This document shows positions 16,430-25,659 of a DNA stretch of 64,000 bases, one piece after another (position 1 is the first letter of the stretch; every line of letters starts with the position of its first letter). The stretch covers positions 62,001-126,000 of the forward strand of contig WGCY01000049.1 of assembly GCA_015493525.1 (NCBI GenBank). The letters are read 5' to 3'. The notes under the pieces were generated by a model. It was not told where the DNA came from, did no database searches, and saw only the letters and a program-made list of their open reading frames with translations. Origin of the DNA: Bacteroidales bacterium (lineage in GTDB: Bacteria > Bacteroidota > Bacteroidia > Bacteroidales > F082). Made by a program: the position numbers and the translations under genes.

Positions 16430-17422
16430 CTATCCCTGCTCTTCCATCAACTTCATCAACTCCACAAACTTTTCCCGGGAAAGCTGTCGGATAAAATCCA
16501 TGTCCTTTTCGGAAAGCCGGGTTAAATCGCTGGTATTTAGTTTGGCCTGTTCCGGTGTTTTAATGCCCGGAATTACCGTGGATATTTCTTCATAGCCAAG
16601 GATATAGCTGAGGGCAAGTGCCGTTTTGGAAATACTTTTCTCCTCTGCCTTTTCCCAAATGGGTTCCAGGGCATCCAGTGATTTTACCAACAAAGCCGGG
16701 GGCAGACGAAAGGCACGATGGTCATCTTTGCCAAAACGGGTCTCTTTGGCAAATTTTCCGGTAAGCAAACCAAACTGCAAAGGCATGCGGGCAATGATGC
16801 CGTAACCGGCTGCATGGGCTTTTTGTATCACCGGAAGCCCTTTTTGGTTGATGATGTTGAAAACAACCTGAAAGCCGTAACCCAGATTTCTTTCCATCAG
16901 AAAAGCAGCTTCCGTTTCCGGATGGAAAGTGTTCAGTGACAAGCCCCAGTACCGGATTTTCCCTTCTTTTTGTAGTTGTTCCATAGCTTCGATACATTCA
17001 CCTTGTTGCAAGTGTTCGATGCGGGCCGAATGGAGTTGGTAGTAATCAATAGTTTCCCTTTTCAGTCGTTTCAGGCTTGCTTCGCAGGCTTTGATGATAT
17101 ATTCTTTGGAATAATCAACCGAAAATGCTCCCTGTTCATTTAACACATGTCCTGCCTTGGAAGCGATAATCACATCCGGATGGTTACCAAATGTTTTGCC
17201 TATCAGCTCTTCGGAATGGCCCAGTCCGTATATATCAGCAGTATCATAAAAGTTCACACCTTTGTCCATGGCCGTTTTCAATGCTTTCACCGACTGGCGG
17301 TCGTCCACTTCTCCCCAGCCGATGGGGATATTACCGGCCATGGCCGGCCCGCCAATGCCCCAGGCACCAAAGCCAATACTGCTGACTTTCAAGTCTGTTT
17401 TGCCGAATTTTCTGTATTCCAT
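16430..17422 (-). CDS. Aldo/keto reductase family oxidoreductase
   Basis: The 330-residue NADPH-dependent carbonyl reductase has a TIM-barrel fold. The catalytic tetrad is visible: Asp60 and Tyr65 in FYDTADIYG, Lys89 in IIASKAG, and His131 in YYQLHSAR. The start MEYRKFGKTDLKVSSIGFGAWGIGG is typical of the bacterial AKR11/12-like group that resembles L-glyceraldehyde 3-phosphate reductase and general stress proteins. The substrate is unknown. The gene stands alone, bordered on both sides by palindromic repeats, so it is probably monocistronic. Confidence 0.88.
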   Translation of the reverse strand: MEYRKFGKTDLKVSSIGFGAWGIGGPAMAGNIPIGWGEVDDRQSVKALKTAMDKGVNFYDTADIYGLGHSEELIGKTFGNHPDVIIASKAGHVLNEQGAFSVDYSKEYIIKACEASLKRLKRETIDYYQLHSARIEHLQQGECIEAMEQLQKEGKIRYWGLSLNTFHPETEAAFLMERNLGYGFQVVFNIINQKGLPVIQKAHAAGYGIIARMPLQFGLLTGKFAKETRFGKDDHRAFRLPPALLVKSLDALEPIWEKAEEKSISKTALALSYILGYEEISTVIPGIKTPEQAKLNTSDLTRLSEKDMDFIRQLSREKFVELMKLMEEQG

Positions 17423-17504
17423 GTAGTTTATTTTTTACAAATATAAAATTTTGCACAGTTCTGCTTATCCCTTTGCCAATGGGGATTCTTTACTGGCCTT
17501 TGCT

Positions 17505-17737
17505 GGTCGGGATTTGTTATCCCGACCTAAAAATGCAGCAGGATTTCAAATCCCACACCCTAAACTTCCTGATTTCAAATCAGGAAGAGCAGTATTGAAA
17601 TTGATAATCGTAATATTTCGGGCGTGGACGCCCGAAATGGGGATGCACGAAACAGCTTCATCTGCAATAAAACAAAGGAGCACCTTTCCCGTAAGAAAAG
17701 TACTCCTTAAAAATAGGTCCGCGTTGCAAACGCGGAC
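17505..17737. repeat. Palindrome cluster filling the 428-bp gap between the reductase and clpB
   Basis: No gene is seen at 17423-17850. The gap holds perfect palindromes at 17505-17527 (arm GGTCGGGAT, centre TTGTT), 17541-17553 (GGATTT, C, AAATCC), 17565-17587 (CTTCCTGATTT, C, AAATCAGGAAG), 17615-17638 (ATTTCGGGCGT, GG, ACGCCCGAAAT) and 17717-17737 (GTCCGCGTT, GCA, AACGCGGAC). The last has AAATAG before it and GAG after it, like the RAYT-linked REP copies. The region looks like a hot spot for these small elements. Confidence 0.8.
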
Positions 17738-17785
17738 GAGTAAAGAGTGGACAAGCATAAGATATTCATTCGTGGCATTACCTTC

Positions 17786-17824
17786 AAAAAAAAGCAGGAC
17801 ACCCTCACTTTGGGGATGCCCTGC
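17786..17824 (-). terminator. Rho-independent terminator of clpB
   Basis: On the minus strand a stem GCAGGGCATCCCC / GGGTGTCCTGC (17794-17824) with a short A-rich loop is followed by a run of eight T (17793-17786). It starts 27 bp after the clpB stop codon. Confidence 0.85.
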
Positions 17825-17850
17825 AAAATTTGAAATAAAGTTGTATCGGT

Positions 17851-20439
17851 TTAATTCTCAAAGACGAAATCATCGCCTTTCACCTCTACACGGATGGGTT
17901 TTTCTGCGTTAACTTTTCCGGCCAGTATCATCTTTGACAGCTCGTTCAGTACCTCACGCTGGATAACCCGTTTCAGCGGACGGGCACCAAACTGCGGGTC
18001 GTATCCCATGGCGGCCAGCTTGGTTATGGCACCCTCTGTGATTTCCAGCCGGATACCATTTTTGGCGAGCATCTGTTTCACACGGTCAAATTGTAGTTTG
18101 ACAATGCCATGAATTTCCTTCCGCGAAAGCGGTTTGAACATGATGATCTCATCAATCCGGTTCAGGAACTCCGGGCGAATGGTTTTCTTCAACAACTCAA
18201 AAACCGCATTCCGGGTTTGGTCAACTACCTGATTTTCATTGGTATCATTCATTTTACTGAAGTTTTCCTGAATCAGGTGCGAACCAATATTTGAGGTCAT
18301 AATGATGATGGTATTTTTAAAGTCCACCACACGGCCTTTGTTGTCGGTCAGCCGGCCATCATCCAATACCTGCAACAGGATATTGAACACATCGGGATGT
18401 GCTTTTTCAATTTCGTCCAGCAGCACCACCGAATAGGGTTTACGCCGCACAGCTTCGGTCAGCTGGCCACTTTCATCGTAGCCCACATAGCCGGGAGGTG
18501 CCCCCACCAGCCGCGAGACCGAATGGCGTTCCTGGTATTCAGACATGTCGATACGTACCATGGCATTTTCGTTGTCGAACAGAAACTCGGCCAGTGCTTT
18601 GGCCAGCTCCGTTTTCCCCACGCCGGTGGTACCGAGGAAGATAAACGAACCTATAGGCCGCTTTTCGTCCTGCAAGCCGGCACGGCTGCGGCGGATAGCA
18701 TCGGCAATGGCCCCAATGGCATCCTCCTGTCCCACCACGCGCCTGTGCAGTTCATCTTCGAGGTGCAGCAGTTTCTCGCGTTCGCTCTGGAGCATACGGC
18801 TCACCGGAATGCCGGTCCACTTGGAAACCACCTCCGCCACTTCCTCAGCGGTAACCTCTTCGTTAATCATGGGTTTGTCGCCCTGGGCCTCTTTTAGTTT
18901 TTCTTTCAAAGTTTCAATTTCCGATGCGGCTTTTTGAATTTTTCCGTAACGCAACTCGGCTACTTTTCCGAAATCGCCATCGCGTTCGGCACGTTCGGCT
19001 TCAAGTTTGTAATCTTCAATCGTTTTTTTGAGTTGCTGGATTTTTTCCACCACCTCTTTTTCTGCCCGCCATTTGGCTTGCAAATCGTTATGTTTTTCGC
19101 TCAGGTTGGCCAACTCCTCGTTGATACGGCTCAGCTTCCCCTTGTCTTTTTCACGTTTTATGGCTTCTTTTTCAATTTCTAATTGCCGGATACGTCTTTC
19201 CACCGTTTCCAGTTCTTCCGGCAGGGAATTGATTTCCAACCTGAGTTTGGCCGCTGATTCATCAACCAGGTCGATGGCCTTGTCGGGAAGAAAACGATCC
19301 GTAATATAGCGTTGCGACAGCTCCACTGCTGCAATGATGGCCTCATCCAGGATACGTACTTTGTGGTAAGTTTCGTAACGCTCTTTCAATCCGCGCAGGA
19401 TAGAAACAGCCGATTCGGTATCCGGTTCATCCACCATCACCAGCTGGAAACGGCGTTCAAGTGCTTTGTCCTTTTCGAAAAATTTCTGATATTCTTTCAG
19501 GGTTGTGGCTCCGATAGCCCGCAATTCCCCGCGGGCCAGGGCCGGTTTCAAAATATTGGCTGCATCCATGGCCCCTTCCGATTTCCCGGCACCCACAAGG
19601 GTATGAATTTCATCGATAAACAGGATGATTTCGCCATCGGAATCCAAAACCTCTTTTATTACTGCTTTCAACCGTTCTTCAAATTCGCCTTTGTATTTGG
19701 CCCCGGCGACGAGTGCCCCCATGTCCAGCGAAAACAATCTTTTGGTTTTTAAGTTATCCGGCACATCACCGTTCACAATTCTATGGGCAATCCCTTCGGC
19801 GATGGCCGTTTTTCCCACACCCGGCTCACCAATCAGTATTGGGTTGTTTTTGGTACGGCGCGAAAGAATCTGCAAAACGCGCCTGATTTCATCGTCCCGT
19901 CCAATCACCGGGTCCAGCTTACCACTGGCGGCCATTTCGTTCAGGTTACGGGCATAACGGTTCAATGCGTTGTACTGGTCTTCGGCACTTTGGCTGTTGA
20001 CCGTGGAGCCTTTCCGTAAATCCTTTATGGCTGTAATCAGGGCTTTTTTTGTTATCCCATTGTCTTTCAGTAGGTCAGATGCCGTACTTTTTACTTCAAG
20101 AATGGCCAGTAGCAGGTGTTCTACCGAAACAAATTCATCCTTGAATTCGGCAAGATAAGTCGATGCTTTTTGCAACACCTCGTTGGCATCGTTGGACAAA
20201 TAAGGCTGTCCGCCCGACACCTTGGGCAAAGATTCAATAATGCGGTCTACAGCTTGTGAAAAGACCGGATAATCCACATTGAGCTTTTTTAACAGAAAAG
20301 GCGTGGCATTTTCATCGACCAGCAAAATCCCTTTTAAAAGGTGAATGCTTTCGATGGCCTGCTGGCCATGTTGCACAGCCAACTCCTGCGATTTCTGTAT
20401 TGCTTCCTGCGATTTTATGGTGAATTGATTTAAGTTCAT
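17851..20439 (-). CDS. clpB: ClpB, ATP-dependent protein disaggregase
   Basis: At 862 residues this has the length of ClpB, the Hsp100 ring that works with DnaK to pull proteins out of aggregates. In order it shows the N-terminal substrate domain (residues 1-145), first AAA+ module with Walker A GEPGVGKT (about 207), the middle coiled-coil domain (about 400-530) and the second AAA+ module with [19 protein letters not shown] (about 605). The arginine-finger segment and C-terminal Clp D2 domain ([17 protein letters not shown]) complete it. The ClpP-binding IGF loop of ClpA/ClpX is not seen, as expected. It stands alone with its own terminator, a strong Shine-Dalgarno sequence and a palindrome in the divergent promoter region. 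Confidence 0.97.
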   Translation of the reverse strand: MNLNQFTIKSQEAIQKSQELAVQHGQQAIESIHLLKGILLVDENATPFLLKKLNVDYPVFSQAVDRIIESLPKVSGGQPYLSNDANEVLQKASTYLAEFKDEFVSVEHLLLAILEVKSTASDLLKDNGITKKALITAIKDLRKGSTVNSQSAEDQYNALNRYARNLNEMAASGKLDPVIGRDDEIRRVLQILSRRTKNNPILIGEPGVGKTAIAEGIAHRIVNGDVPDNLKTKRLFSLDMGALVAGAKYKGEFEERLKAVIKEVLDSDGEIILFIDEIHTLVGAGKSEGAMDAANILKPALARGELRAIGATTLKEYQKFFEKDKALERRFQLVMVDEPDTESAVSILRGLKERYETYHKVRILDEAIIAAVELSQRYITDRFLPDKAIDLVDESAAKLRLEINSLPEELETVERRIRQLEIEKEAIKREKDKGKLSRINEELANLSEKHNDLQAKWRAEKEVVEKIQQLKKTIEDYKLEAERAERDGDFGKVAELRYGKIQKAASEIETLKEKLKEAQGDKPMINEEVTAEEVAEVVSKWTGIPVSRMLQSEREKLLHLEDELHRRVVGQEDAIGAIADAIRRSRAGLQDEKRPIGSFIFLGTTGVGKTELAKALAEFLFDNENAMVRIDMSEYQERHSVSRLVGAPPGYVGYDESGQLTEAVRRKPYSVVLLDEIEKAHPDVFNILLQVLDDGRLTDNKGRVVDFKNTIIIMTSNIGSHLIQENFSKMNDTNENQVVDQTRNAVFELLKKTIRPEFLNRIDEIIMFKPLSRKEIHGIVKLQFDRVKQMLAKNGIRLEITEGAITKLAAMGYDPQFGARPLKRVIQREVLNELSKMILAGKVNAEKPIRVEVKGDDFVFEN

Positions 20440-20447
20440 ATTTTATT

Positions 20448-20454
20448 CCTCCTT
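20448..20454 (-). promoter_or_regulatory. Strong Shine-Dalgarno sequence of clpB
   Basis: On the minus strand AAAAGGAGGAATAAAAT precedes the ATG; AGGAGG ends 8 nt before the start codon. Genes of Bacteroidota usually lack such a sequence, so this one stands out and supports the start at 20439. Confidence 0.7.
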
Positions 20455-20478
20455 TTTAAATGTTTTTCCCCATATAAA

Positions 20479-20486
20479 CAAATTTA
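20479..20486 (-). promoter_or_regulatory. Putative -7 element of the clpB promoter
   Basis: TAAATTTG on the minus strand matches the Bacteroidota -7 consensus TAnnTTTG and lies 40 bp before the start codon. No good TTTG is found at the -33 distance (TTA at 20510-20508 is the nearest), so an activator or another sigma factor may be needed. Confidence 0.45.
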
Positions 20487-20526
20487 CAACCACATCCGGA
20501 AAAGGGATAACATTCAGACTTTCTGT

Positions 20527-20548
20527 CAGTTATAATCGATTATAACTG
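20527..20548. promoter_or_regulatory. 22-bp perfect palindrome between divergent clpB and CoA-binding gene promoters (candidate operator)
   Basis: Eleven-base arms CAGTTATAATC / GATTATAACTG meet without a spacer. The site lies 20 bp upstream of the -33 box of the gene at 20624 and about 40 bp upstream of the clpB -7 element, a position suited to a regulator acting on both. It does not resemble the CIRCE element. Confidence 0.55.
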
Positions 20549-20568
20549 TCATATTGACCGTAAATTAT

Positions 20569-20598
20569 TTGGTGGTCTGAAATATTTTCCGATATTTG
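20569..20598 (+). promoter_or_regulatory. Putative promoter of the CoA-binding protein gene
   Basis: TTG at 20569-20571 (within TTTG), a 19-bp spacer, then GATATTTG at 20591-20598 fits the Bacteroidota -33/-7 pattern with one mismatch. Transcription would begin about 20 bp before the ATG at 20624. Confidence 0.5.
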
Positions 20599-20623
20599 CC
20601 GTTAATCTGTAAACAGTAAATTT

Positions 20624-20989
20624 ATGCTATCGAAGAAGACCCTTGTCGTAGGTGCCAGTGAAAAACCGCACCGTTACTCAAACAAAGCTATCCGAAAACT
20701 CTTACGGTACGGCCACGAAGTAGTTCCGTTGGCCCCGAGGCCCGGACAGGTAGCCGGAGTCTCTTTTGTTACCGGATTTCCGGAAATAAAAGACATTCAT
20801 ACAGTTACGCTTTACGTTGGCCCTGCCCGGCAACCTGCTTTTTACGACTACCTGCTCGCGTTAAAACCCAGTCGCATCATTTTCAATCCGGGTACTGAAA
20901 ACGACACTTTCAGGCAAAAAGCGAAAGCACAAGGCGTTGAGATTATTCAGGATTGCACGCTGGTGATGCTGGAAACCGGCTTGTTTTGA
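20624..20989 (+). CDS. CoA-binding domain protein (YccU-like)
   Basis: The 121-residue protein is a single Rossmann-like CoA-binding domain (CoA_binding_2 group). It opens with KTLVVGASEKPHRYSNKAIRKLLRYGHEVVPLAP, the nucleotide-binding strand and glycine turn, and ends IIQDCTLVMLETGLF, where the family has a conserved cysteine and proline-poor tail. Single-domain members resemble the CoA-binding part of succinyl-CoA synthetase, but their role is unknown. It is divergent from clpB and separated from the next gene by 121 bp, so it is probably transcribed alone. Confidence 0.85.
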   Translation: MLSKKTLVVGASEKPHRYSNKAIRKLLRYGHEVVPLAPRPGQVAGVSFVTGFPEIKDIHTVTLYVGPARQPAFYDYLLALKPSRIIFNPGTENDTFRQKAKAQGVEIIQDCTLVMLETGLF

Positions 20990-21110
20990 ACCGGATAATT
21001 TTTATGATTTTTTATGGAAAATCATCGCTTTGTCAGCCCTTTTAATTCACCAAATTCTTGTATTTTAGCCATTGACAATTTAAAACTTATCTCAAGTAAA
21101 AAATGGCCCT

Positions 21111-22121
21111 ATGCAGTATCCTAAAAAAGTAGTCATTGGTGATATTACCGTCCGGGACGGTTTCCAACACGAAGAAAAATTTATCCCCACGGAAGCAAAG
21201 GTCTGGGTGCTCGAACAAATGATATTGAGTGGCGTAAAGCATCTGGAAGTAACCAACTTTGGAAACCCCAAAGGCATGCCCCAGTTTAAAGATGCCGATG
21301 AACTCTTCAAACAAATTCGTTCCAGCAAAAAGGTAAAAGACCTGTTGGATGATGTAATGCTGACTGCCGTAACCATCCGCGAACGTGCCATCGAACGGGC
21401 CATTGAAGCAAAAAAAGAAGGCTACGGCCCCGACAGAATATTGTTAATGGTTTCTACCAGCGAATCACATCAAATAAAAAATTCGGGACTGACGCTAAAA
21501 GAATATTGGAAAATGGCCGAAGAGTGGATTCCCAAAGCCAAAGCAGTGGGCATTAAAATAAATGGTACAGTCAGTACCATCTGGGGTTGTCCCATCGAAG
21601 GCCCCACAAAGCTGGAGGATGCCATTACCTTTACCAAACGATGGTTTGAGATTGGTGCCAACGATGTGGAACATGCTGACCATGACGGTTCCGCTTCGCC
21701 GGACCGGGTTTACCGTTATTTCTCCATGTTGCTTGACAGCGTGGACAATCCGCACAAACAAATTGCCCATTTCCATACCACGCGCGGCTGGGGCCTGGCC
21801 AACGTATTGGCTGCCTTGCAGGCCGGTATGACCAACTTTGAATCCACGCTGGGCGGTATCGGCGGACAGCCGGCCAACTTTGTGGATGGTGTTCCCGTGG
21901 CAGGTACCGGCGATTACTATTACAACGACCCCAACGATGTTGGTTTGGTCAGCACAGAAGATATGGCTGTTATGATGGACGAGATGGGCATTGAAACAAA
22001 CCTTGATTTGGACCGGATATTAAGAGTTGGAAAAATTGTGGAAAAAATAGCAGGCCGTCGCCTACGTTCCAAAACGGTTAACCAGGGACGTATTCCCAAA
22101 TCAATGACGGGAAGGAAATAG
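21111..22121 (+). CDS. HMG-CoA-lyase-like aldolase (pyruvate carboxyltransferase superfamily)
   Basis: The 336-residue TIM-barrel enzyme starts IGDITVRDGFQHEEKF, with Arg15-Asp16 in the position of the catalytic Arg and metal-binding Asp of DRE-TIM metallolyases. His220 and His222 (IAHFHTTRGWGLANVLAAL) supply the metal ligands. In true HMG-CoA lyases the signature GLGGCPYA carries an active-site Cys; here the same segment reads GGIGGQPANFVDG, with Gln253 in its place. It may therefore cleave or form a different acyl-CoA or hydroxy acid. No leucine-degradation genes are nearby. The family assignment is firm, but the substrate is open. Confidence 0.78.
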   Translation: MQYPKKVVIGDITVRDGFQHEEKFIPTEAKVWVLEQMILSGVKHLEVTNFGNPKGMPQFKDADELFKQIRSSKKVKDLLDDVMLTAVTIRERAIERAIEAKKEGYGPDRILLMVSTSESHQIKNSGLTLKEYWKMAEEWIPKAKAVGIKINGTVSTIWGCPIEGPTKLEDAITFTKRWFEIGANDVEHADHDGSASPDRVYRYFSMLLDSVDNPHKQIAHFHTTRGWGLANVLAALQAGMTNFESTLGGIGGQPANFVDGVPVAGTGDYYYNDPNDVGLVSTEDMAVMMDEMGIETNLDLDRILRVGKIVEKIAGRRLRSKTVNQGRIPKSMTGRK

Positions 22122-22168
22122 GCTTTCCTATTTCGGAAAAATTTTACTTTTGGTGAAAAAATTTCTTT

Positions 22169-23038
22169 ATGGAAAAGAACAGCCTCTTTACTTGTGAATT
22201 AAAATATTTTCTCCTTTTTTCTCTATTTTTCCTATTGCTTACCAACTCCTGTAACCTTTCCAAAAGGAAGCAGCTCATAGGACATGTTTATGTTATCAAA
22301 AAACGTATCCATACACCAAATGATATTGTGCCCATTCCCAATTCAATGGTAACACCTTACGTCTATACCAGCACATGTTCTTTGGACACACTACCTGTCC
22401 CGGAAAAAAAGCAGAAGTTTTTTGATATGATGCTACCTGCTATCCTGGTGGCCAAAACGAATCTTGACCTTACAAAAAAACAGGTTGAAATATTAAAAAA
22501 GAAGCAAAAGTTATCTTATTTGGAAAAGAAATTACTAAACCGGTTATTGAAAAAGTTCAACACCAACAATACCGACGTACTCATCAAGCGTTTACATACT
22601 TTTCCGGTAAGTATTGTGCTGGCACAAGCGGCCATTGAAAGCGGCTGGGGAAGTTCCCGTTTTTTCCTTCAGGCCAACAATCCGTTTGGCATCTGGTCGT
22701 TCAGCACAAAACACAACCGGATCGCTGCCTCTTCTACACGCGATGGTACCAAAGTATATCTTCGTAAATTCAATAATCTGGAACAGGCCATTGATGGCTA
22801 CTACCTTATGCTGGCCACAGGGAAGCCTTTTGTTGCTTTTCGCGAAGCCCGGTTGAAGACCAACAACCCGGACACGCTAATACAAGCACTGAAAATGTAT
22901 TCTGAAAGAAGAGAATCCTATATTGCTGATTTGGCTCAGGTTATACGCACAAACCAACTTAAAAAATACGATGTTTATCATATCGCCCCGAACTATTTAA
23001 AGAATAGCATCTTTCCGGCCAATATCCCGGGTCAATAA
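22169..23038 (+). CDS. Bax-like glucosaminidase lipoprotein (peptidoglycan hydrolase)
   Basis: This 289-residue protein has a hydrophobic N-terminus and a lipobox ending at Cys28 (FLLLTNSC), so it is probably anchored to a membrane facing the periplasm. The core PVSIVLAQAAIESGWGSSRF, followed by NNPFGIWSF and later IDGYYLMLATG, matches the Bax/LytG-type N-acetylglucosaminidase domain; Glu in AIESGWG is the likely catalytic residue. It would cut the glycan backbone of peptidoglycan. The gene overlaps the end of the convergent LRR gene by 7 bp. Confidence 0.87.
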   Translation: MEKNSLFTCELKYFLLFSLFFLLLTNSCNLSKRKQLIGHVYVIKKRIHTPNDIVPIPNSMVTPYVYTSTCSLDTLPVPEKKQKFFDMMLPAILVAKTNLDLTKKQVEILKKKQKLSYLEKKLLNRLLKKFNTNNTDVLIKRLHTFPVSIVLAQAAIESGWGSSRFFLQANNPFGIWSFSTKHNRIAASSTRDGTKVYLRKFNNLEQAIDGYYLMLATGKPFVAFREARLKTNNPDTLIQALKMYSERRESYIADLAQVIRTNQLKKYDVYHIAPNYLKNSIFPANIPGQ

Positions 23039-25659
23039 AAAATCACTTTGGTCTTTGGATGTTTTTGTTCAAAACTTTTCACCTTTCGCTCCCTCAACAA
23101 AGTGTGGTCGCAACGCAACAAGGTAAGCCGCGGTAAAAGCATAACATATTTCAGGCTGTTTACCCGTGTGTTATTGATAATCAACTCGTGCAAACCGGTC
23201 AGTTTTGCCAGCGGTTTCAGGTTTTTTATCCTGGTCCCCGAAACATTCAGCTTTTCCATATAACGTAATCCTTGTAGCGGATATAAATCTTCTATGGATG
23301 TGTTTTCAAGGTTTATACTTCTCAGTTGTTTCATGGCAGCCAACGGCGTAATGTCCCAAAGCGGACTGTTGGTAACCGAAAGTACTTTTAACCTTTTCAA
23401 ACCGGAAACAGGTGTTATATCGGTAATACTTGTGTTATCCAGTTTTAAAACTTCCAGATGAACAAACACAGTCAACGGTTCTACACCCTTAATATCCAAA
23501 TGATTGCTTATGTCCAGCTCTTTCAGGTTGACCAGTTCCTGTAGCTGTTCGGAAGTGGGTGGTCTATCCAACTCCATCTGTTGGGAAAATGCTTTTTTCC
23601 AGGATAGCCCAAGGCTGTCCCACCACAGTTTGAGCCGGGGTGTCTGAAACAGCACCAGGCACTGCGGGACGTGTTTTTCGAGTGCAAATACATCCTTTTG
23701 CCTTACCTGCGTGCTGTCGGCCAAAACAAGTTTCAAATAGCGGTTGTGTGCAAGTGGCATAAGGTTGTGGATGCCGGTATTCCGAATATCGATGGATTGA
23801 AGGTTTTTTAAGTTTTGCAAAGGTGCCAGCGAACGGACTTTTGTATTGCTGATATTGAGGTGGCGCAATGTCGTAACCTGGGCAAGTGGCTTCAGGTCGC
23901 TTACGGCCGTCCCCGAAATGTTTAGTTCTTTCAGCTGAATAAGTATTTCCAACGGTTTCAGTTGATGTAAGCTGTTATTGTTTTTAAGATTTAACTTTTT
24001 AATTAACAATATTTTATGGAGTTGCTCTTTGGTAACAGGCCGATGAATACCGGCATGGGAAACAAAAACATTCTTCCATGGCCCTGGCAATGTTTTCCAC
24101 CACTTCTCCAACTTCCCGGAATTATAAATAACCTGGCACTGCGGATTAATTTTGTTAAAAGCAGTAGCTGACCGCCCGTCAATACCTGAATTGTCGCAAT
24201 AGATATATTTTAATGCCGGTAATTTTGCAAGGGGCAACAAATCGGAAACACGGGTCCCGTTAATTTGCAATATGGAGAGTGAGTCGAGTGTATTCAGCGG
24301 ATGCAAATCAACAATAAAAGTGCTGTCGAGGTTGAGGCTTTGCAACGCCGTAAGTTTGGCAAGCGGGGCAAAATCTTTCACCGGACATTTGGCCAGGTTC
24401 AGGTTGGCAAGATGTACCAGTGAAGAAAGGGAATCAACGTTTTGCAACGAAGTGCCATTTAGTTCAAATGTTCGCAGGTTTTGCACCGCTTTCATGTCAG
24501 GAAGGGCATTTATCAGTGTATGGGCAAGGTTAAGCATCTCCAGATTTTTCAGGTTGCCGAGAACACTTACTTCGCTTAAAGAAGTATATGCCGCATCCAT
24601 TTCGCGCAAAGCGGAAACATAGCGCAAGGGATTCAATGTTTCCACAGGACATCCGGTAATATCCAGTATTTGTAACCGGCTAAGGGTACGCAAAGGGGTC
24701 AAATCTCCGATAAGGGTATGGGCACAATTCAACGAACGCAGGTTATCCATTTCACTTAACGGTGCCAGGTTTTCAATATCCAGGTTATCGGAAATATCTA
24801 TTTTACGCGTATTTCGTAAATAACGAATAAGCTGGACCATCAATTCCGTATTTGTAATTGCCAGTGTATCGTAAACAACAGCCGTAGAATCATTCCTAAA
24901 CAGTAAGCTGTCTTCAACTTGCCGGGAAGAGGTTGTATCCTGCGGCAAAGAATCGGCAGAAATTATCTTTGTTGTTTTTACCACAAGGTAATCATTGCCA
25001 AAGGCACTGATATTGTTTAGCGGAATACTGTCATATACCCGGACAGACTTCCCAAAATAATCTTTCCAGGCCGGCGAGAGGTTGTTCCACCAATATTGGA
25101 CCTCCCGGTCGTTGTTGGGTTTGTCGGTGTAAATACTGGCGATTTTCAGGCTGTTTTTTTCCAGGTCCAGGTTGATTTCCACATAACGCAACTGGTTGTT
25201 GTCCACCGTATCGCCCTCCACGGTAATGCCTTTCAGATTCCGGTTTAAAGTTACCTTGAAATAAATTTGGCCATTTTGTGCCAGCAGGGGATTAATGCCC
25301 GTTACGTAAAAGGAAAAAGTAACCTGCTTATAGAAAAAGACAACATCTTTTAAATAGGCCTGTACATCTTTGTGGATAGCTACCGCGCGATGGGCGTCGA
25401 GGTCGCCTTCTATCTGCACCTTGTCATTTTCAAAGATTTTCAGGTAGCTGTCGTCAATGATAATCTCTTTTTCAGCCGGCGGGTTGCCCGGATCGCCCAG
25501 AAAATTAAGTGTTCCCTGCAAATATTCCATCATTTGGCGGCATTGTGTTTTATAGGCAGCAACCTCTTTCGGGCTGAGTTTAACGGCACTTTGTTGAGCT
25601 GTCAGGCTGCCAAAGGAAAACAGTCCTATCCAAAAAAACAGGTTTATTTTGTTGAGCAT
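23032..25659 (-). CDS. Secreted leucine-rich-repeat protein with threefold WW...WK...F module
   Basis: This 875-residue protein has a signal peptide (residues 1-22, SLTAQ) and an N-terminal alpha/beta region of about 180 residues, possibly NTF2-like. After that come three arrays of internalin-type leucine-rich repeats (L-x2-L-x2-L-x-I-x-x-T-x-I-x-D-L-x-P-L, about 22 residues). Each array is preceded by a linker of the form WW-x2-L-x3-WK-x2-F (about residues 190, 520 and 680), suggesting triplication of a linker-plus-LRR unit. LRR surfaces bind proteins, so a role in surface or periplasmic binding is likely, but no partner is evident. It overlaps the end of the upstream gene by 16 bp, so the two are translated together. 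No sorting tail is seen. Confidence 0.78.
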   Translation of the reverse strand: MLNKINLFFWIGLFSFGSLTAQQSAVKLSPKEVAAYKTQCRQMMEYLQGTLNFLGDPGNPPAEKEIIIDDSYLKIFENDKVQIEGDLDAHRAVAIHKDVQAYLKDVVFFYKQVTFSFYVTGINPLLAQNGQIYFKVTLNRNLKGITVEGDTVDNNQLRYVEINLDLEKNSLKIASIYTDKPNNDREVQYWWNNLSPAWKDYFGKSVRVYDSIPLNNISAFGNDYLVVKTTKIISADSLPQDTTSSRQVEDSLLFRNDSTAVVYDTLAITNTELMVQLIRYLRNTRKIDISDNLDIENLAPLSEMDNLRSLNCAHTLIGDLTPLRTLSRLQILDITGCPVETLNPLRYVSALREMDAAYTSLSEVSVLGNLKNLEMLNLAHTLINALPDMKAVQNLRTFELNGTSLQNVDSLSSLVHLANLNLAKCPVKDFAPLAKLTALQSLNLDSTFIVDLHPLNTLDSLSILQINGTRVSDLLPLAKLPALKYIYCDNSGIDGRSATAFNKINPQCQVIYNSGKLEKWWKTLPGPWKNVFVSHAGIHRPVTKEQLHKILLIKKLNLKNNNSLHQLKPLEILIQLKELNISGTAVSDLKPLAQVTTLRHLNISNTKVRSLAPLQNLKNLQSIDIRNTGIHNLMPLAHNRYLKLVLADSTQVRQKDVFALEKHVPQCLVLFQTPRLKLWWDSLGLSWKKAFSQQMELDRPPTSEQLQELVNLKELDISNHLDIKGVEPLTVFVHLEVLKLDNTSITDITPVSGLKRLKVLSVTNSPLWDITPLAAMKQLRSINLENTSIEDLYPLQGLRYMEKLNVSGTRIKNLKPLAKLTGLHELIINNTRVNSLKYVMLLPRLTLLRCDHTLLRERKVKSFEQKHPKTKVIFY

